Shown piece by piece: positions 63,021 through 64,000 of a stretch of DNA of 64,000 bases. The translations under genes and the position numbers were made by a program. Location of the stretch: positions 620,001-684,000 of the forward strand of contig NZ_CP014137.1 of NCBI RefSeq assembly GCF_002291445.1, given 5' to 3'. Below the pieces are notes generated by a model. The model saw nothing but the letters and a program-made list of their open reading frames with translations, made no database searches and was not told the origin of the DNA. Position 1 is the first letter of the stretch. Every line of letters starts with the position of its first letter. The DNA comes from Brenneria goodwinii. GTDB taxonomy: Bacteria; Pseudomonadota; Gammaproteobacteria; Enterobacterales; Enterobacteriaceae.

Positions 63021-64000
63021 AAATATCACTACGCAGACGCTGGCAATCACCACAAACATGGGTTTTTGAAATAGGGATTGCCAGTTAAGCGGCAGTGCGG
63101 CAATCAGTGGATTGAGCAGCGGCTGCGGGGCTGTCCAGTCGGTTTCCGGCGATCGCTGTATGCGTTGGCTGTACAGAAAAGTAAGCGCTTCGCTGAGTTG
63201 CATCGGCGTCATCAGGGCTGGCAGGCTGGCATTGAAACGGTTTTGCATATAGTCCGACATCATTTGCTGCTCTTGCGCATCAAGGGGATGTGGTAACACC
63301 GTCTGTAATAGCGAGAGATTCGACATCACGTGGTTAGACGGCGGCGCGAGCGCCGTTGCCGCGCCGGGCGCATTGGCGGTATTCGCCGCGTTGGCGGCGG
63401 GTTGACCCGGCGCTGAATCGTTAGCGGTAAATACTGTCGGTTGTGAAGGTGGCGTTTGCGTTTGATGTAATGACGCCTGCGCCTGCAGGAACTGAGTCAG
63501 TAACTGCAGATTTTTCGCCGGTATGGCATCGCCCGAATTTAGATTTTGCATCGTCATCAGCGTTGCCCAGATTTTTGCCGGTTGTTCTCCCGTCTGCGAG
63601 GCCAGCCGGGCGACCAACTGATTCAGGCTTTGTTGTTCGGCAGGCTGTAGGGGACGATCGAGAGGATTTGACGGCGATGGCTGTTGGACGGCCGTGGCGT
63701 TGGCGGTCGGTTGCGGCGATTGCCCGTTTTGTAAAAACGTAACGACCTGCTGCAACTGAGTTTTGTTCAGCGAACTCAAAACGGTATGACCGAACTGCTG
63801 ACGGATAAAATCACTTACCGCCTGACGATTATTTCCGTCTGGCAGCATCGTGGTTAAACGCTGTATCAGCTGCTGCCGGCCGGCATTATCCTGATGTTGT
63901 ACTTCGCTTAATCGTGTCTGCAGCAACTGTTCCGCAGGCTGATAGTGGCGTGACATCAGTTCGGCGCTTTCCGTCAATCCCAGCCCCTGTTTTACCCCGT
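63000..64000 (-). CDS. flk: flagellar regulator Flk, 5' end beyond the window
   Basis: The visible part encodes at least 332 residues; the frame runs open to the right edge, so the N-terminus (about 60 residues by comparison with E. coli) is missing. LSRHF-like MSRHYQPAEQLLQTRL, NNRQAVSDFIRQQFGHTV, then a Gln/Pro/Ala-rich linker, NRFNASLPALMTPMQLSEA, and a single C-terminal membrane anchor (about last 20 residues) match Flk. It is thought to hold back early secretion of the anti-sigma factor FlgM during hook assembly. The presence of flk implies that the organism has flagella. The linker is longer than in E. coli. Confidence 0.92.
   Translation of the reverse strand, partial: GVKQGLGLTESAELMSRHYQPAEQLLQTRLSEVQHQDNAGRQQLIQRLTTMLPDGNNRQAVSDFIRQQFGHTVLSSLNKTQLQQVVTFLQNGQSPQPTANATAVQQPSPSNPLDRPLQPAEQQSLNQLVARLASQTGEQPAKIWATLMTMQNLNSGDAIPAKNLQLLTQFLQAQASLHQTQTPPSQPTVFTANDSAPGQPAANAANTANAPGAATALAPPSNHVMSNLSLLQTVLPHPLDAQEQQMMSDYMQNRFNASLPALMTPMQLSEALTFLYSQRIQRSPETDWTAPQPLLNPLIAALPLNWQSLFQKPMFVVIASVCVVIFLLWVLF

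Overview
This 64 kb window comes from a gammaproteobacterium of the order Enterobacterales, most likely a plant-associated member of the Pectobacteriaceae (Brenneria, Lonsdalea, Pectobacterium or Dickeya type). The family is supported by Enterobacterales core blocks at near-E. coli identity in conserved stretches (cysS-ybcJ-folD; argW-yfdC-mlaA; yfcZ; sixA-smrB-prmB-aroC-mepA-yfcA-epmC-yfcL-mnmC-fabB-yfcJ-flk). The genus is an inference. Two tRNA-Arg genes (TCT at 10.1 kb, CCT at 38.9 kb) lie beside accessory DNA.

Layout. 0-4.3 kb: cysS, ybcJ, folD and a DUF1835 gene. 4.7-10 kb: accessory genes up to tRNA-Arg(TCT): a coiled-coil membrane protein, an orphan PTS lactose/cellobiose IIA protein, a chemoreceptor and an AT-rich O-methyltransferase. 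10.5-22.6 kb: a DUF3772/MscS channel, a D-amino-acid operon (dgcN-dgcA-dat), an aldehyde dehydrogenase beside the remains of an alcohol dehydrogenase, alaC, yeaK and dbpA. 23.7-28.3 kb: a three-gene operon joining a GGDEF-EAL c-di-GMP protein to two GltI-like periplasmic binding proteins without any permease, abutting a glyA remnant and a repeat-rich stretch. 28.4-33.6 kb: SemiSWEET plus D-arabinitol dehydrogenase, yedI, small genes, yjjA and an H-NS paralogue. 34.4-38.7 kb: a UbiD decarboxylase followed by a complete SsuABC/TauABC-type importer, ending near tRNA-Arg(CCT).

39-64 kb follows the E. coli yfdC-to-flk order closely, with three departures: mqo stands where E. coli has fadL, an archaic (Csu-type, spore-coat-U) chaperone-usher pilus operon stands where E. 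coli has fadIJ, and an araC-azlC-azlD set lies between yfcL and mnmC. The flk gene runs off the right edge.

The strongest candidates for an undescribed system are (i) the c-di-GMP protein with twin amino-acid-type binding proteins, laid out like the Vibrio NspS-MbaA sensor but with two binding proteins; (ii) the UbiD decarboxylase with its own importer; and (iii) SemiSWEET paired with a polyol dehydrogenase. A palindromic mobile-repeat family with three copies (5.8, 34.2 and 43.4 kb) and several gene remnants show active rearrangement. All functions are assigned from reading the translations, not from database searches.
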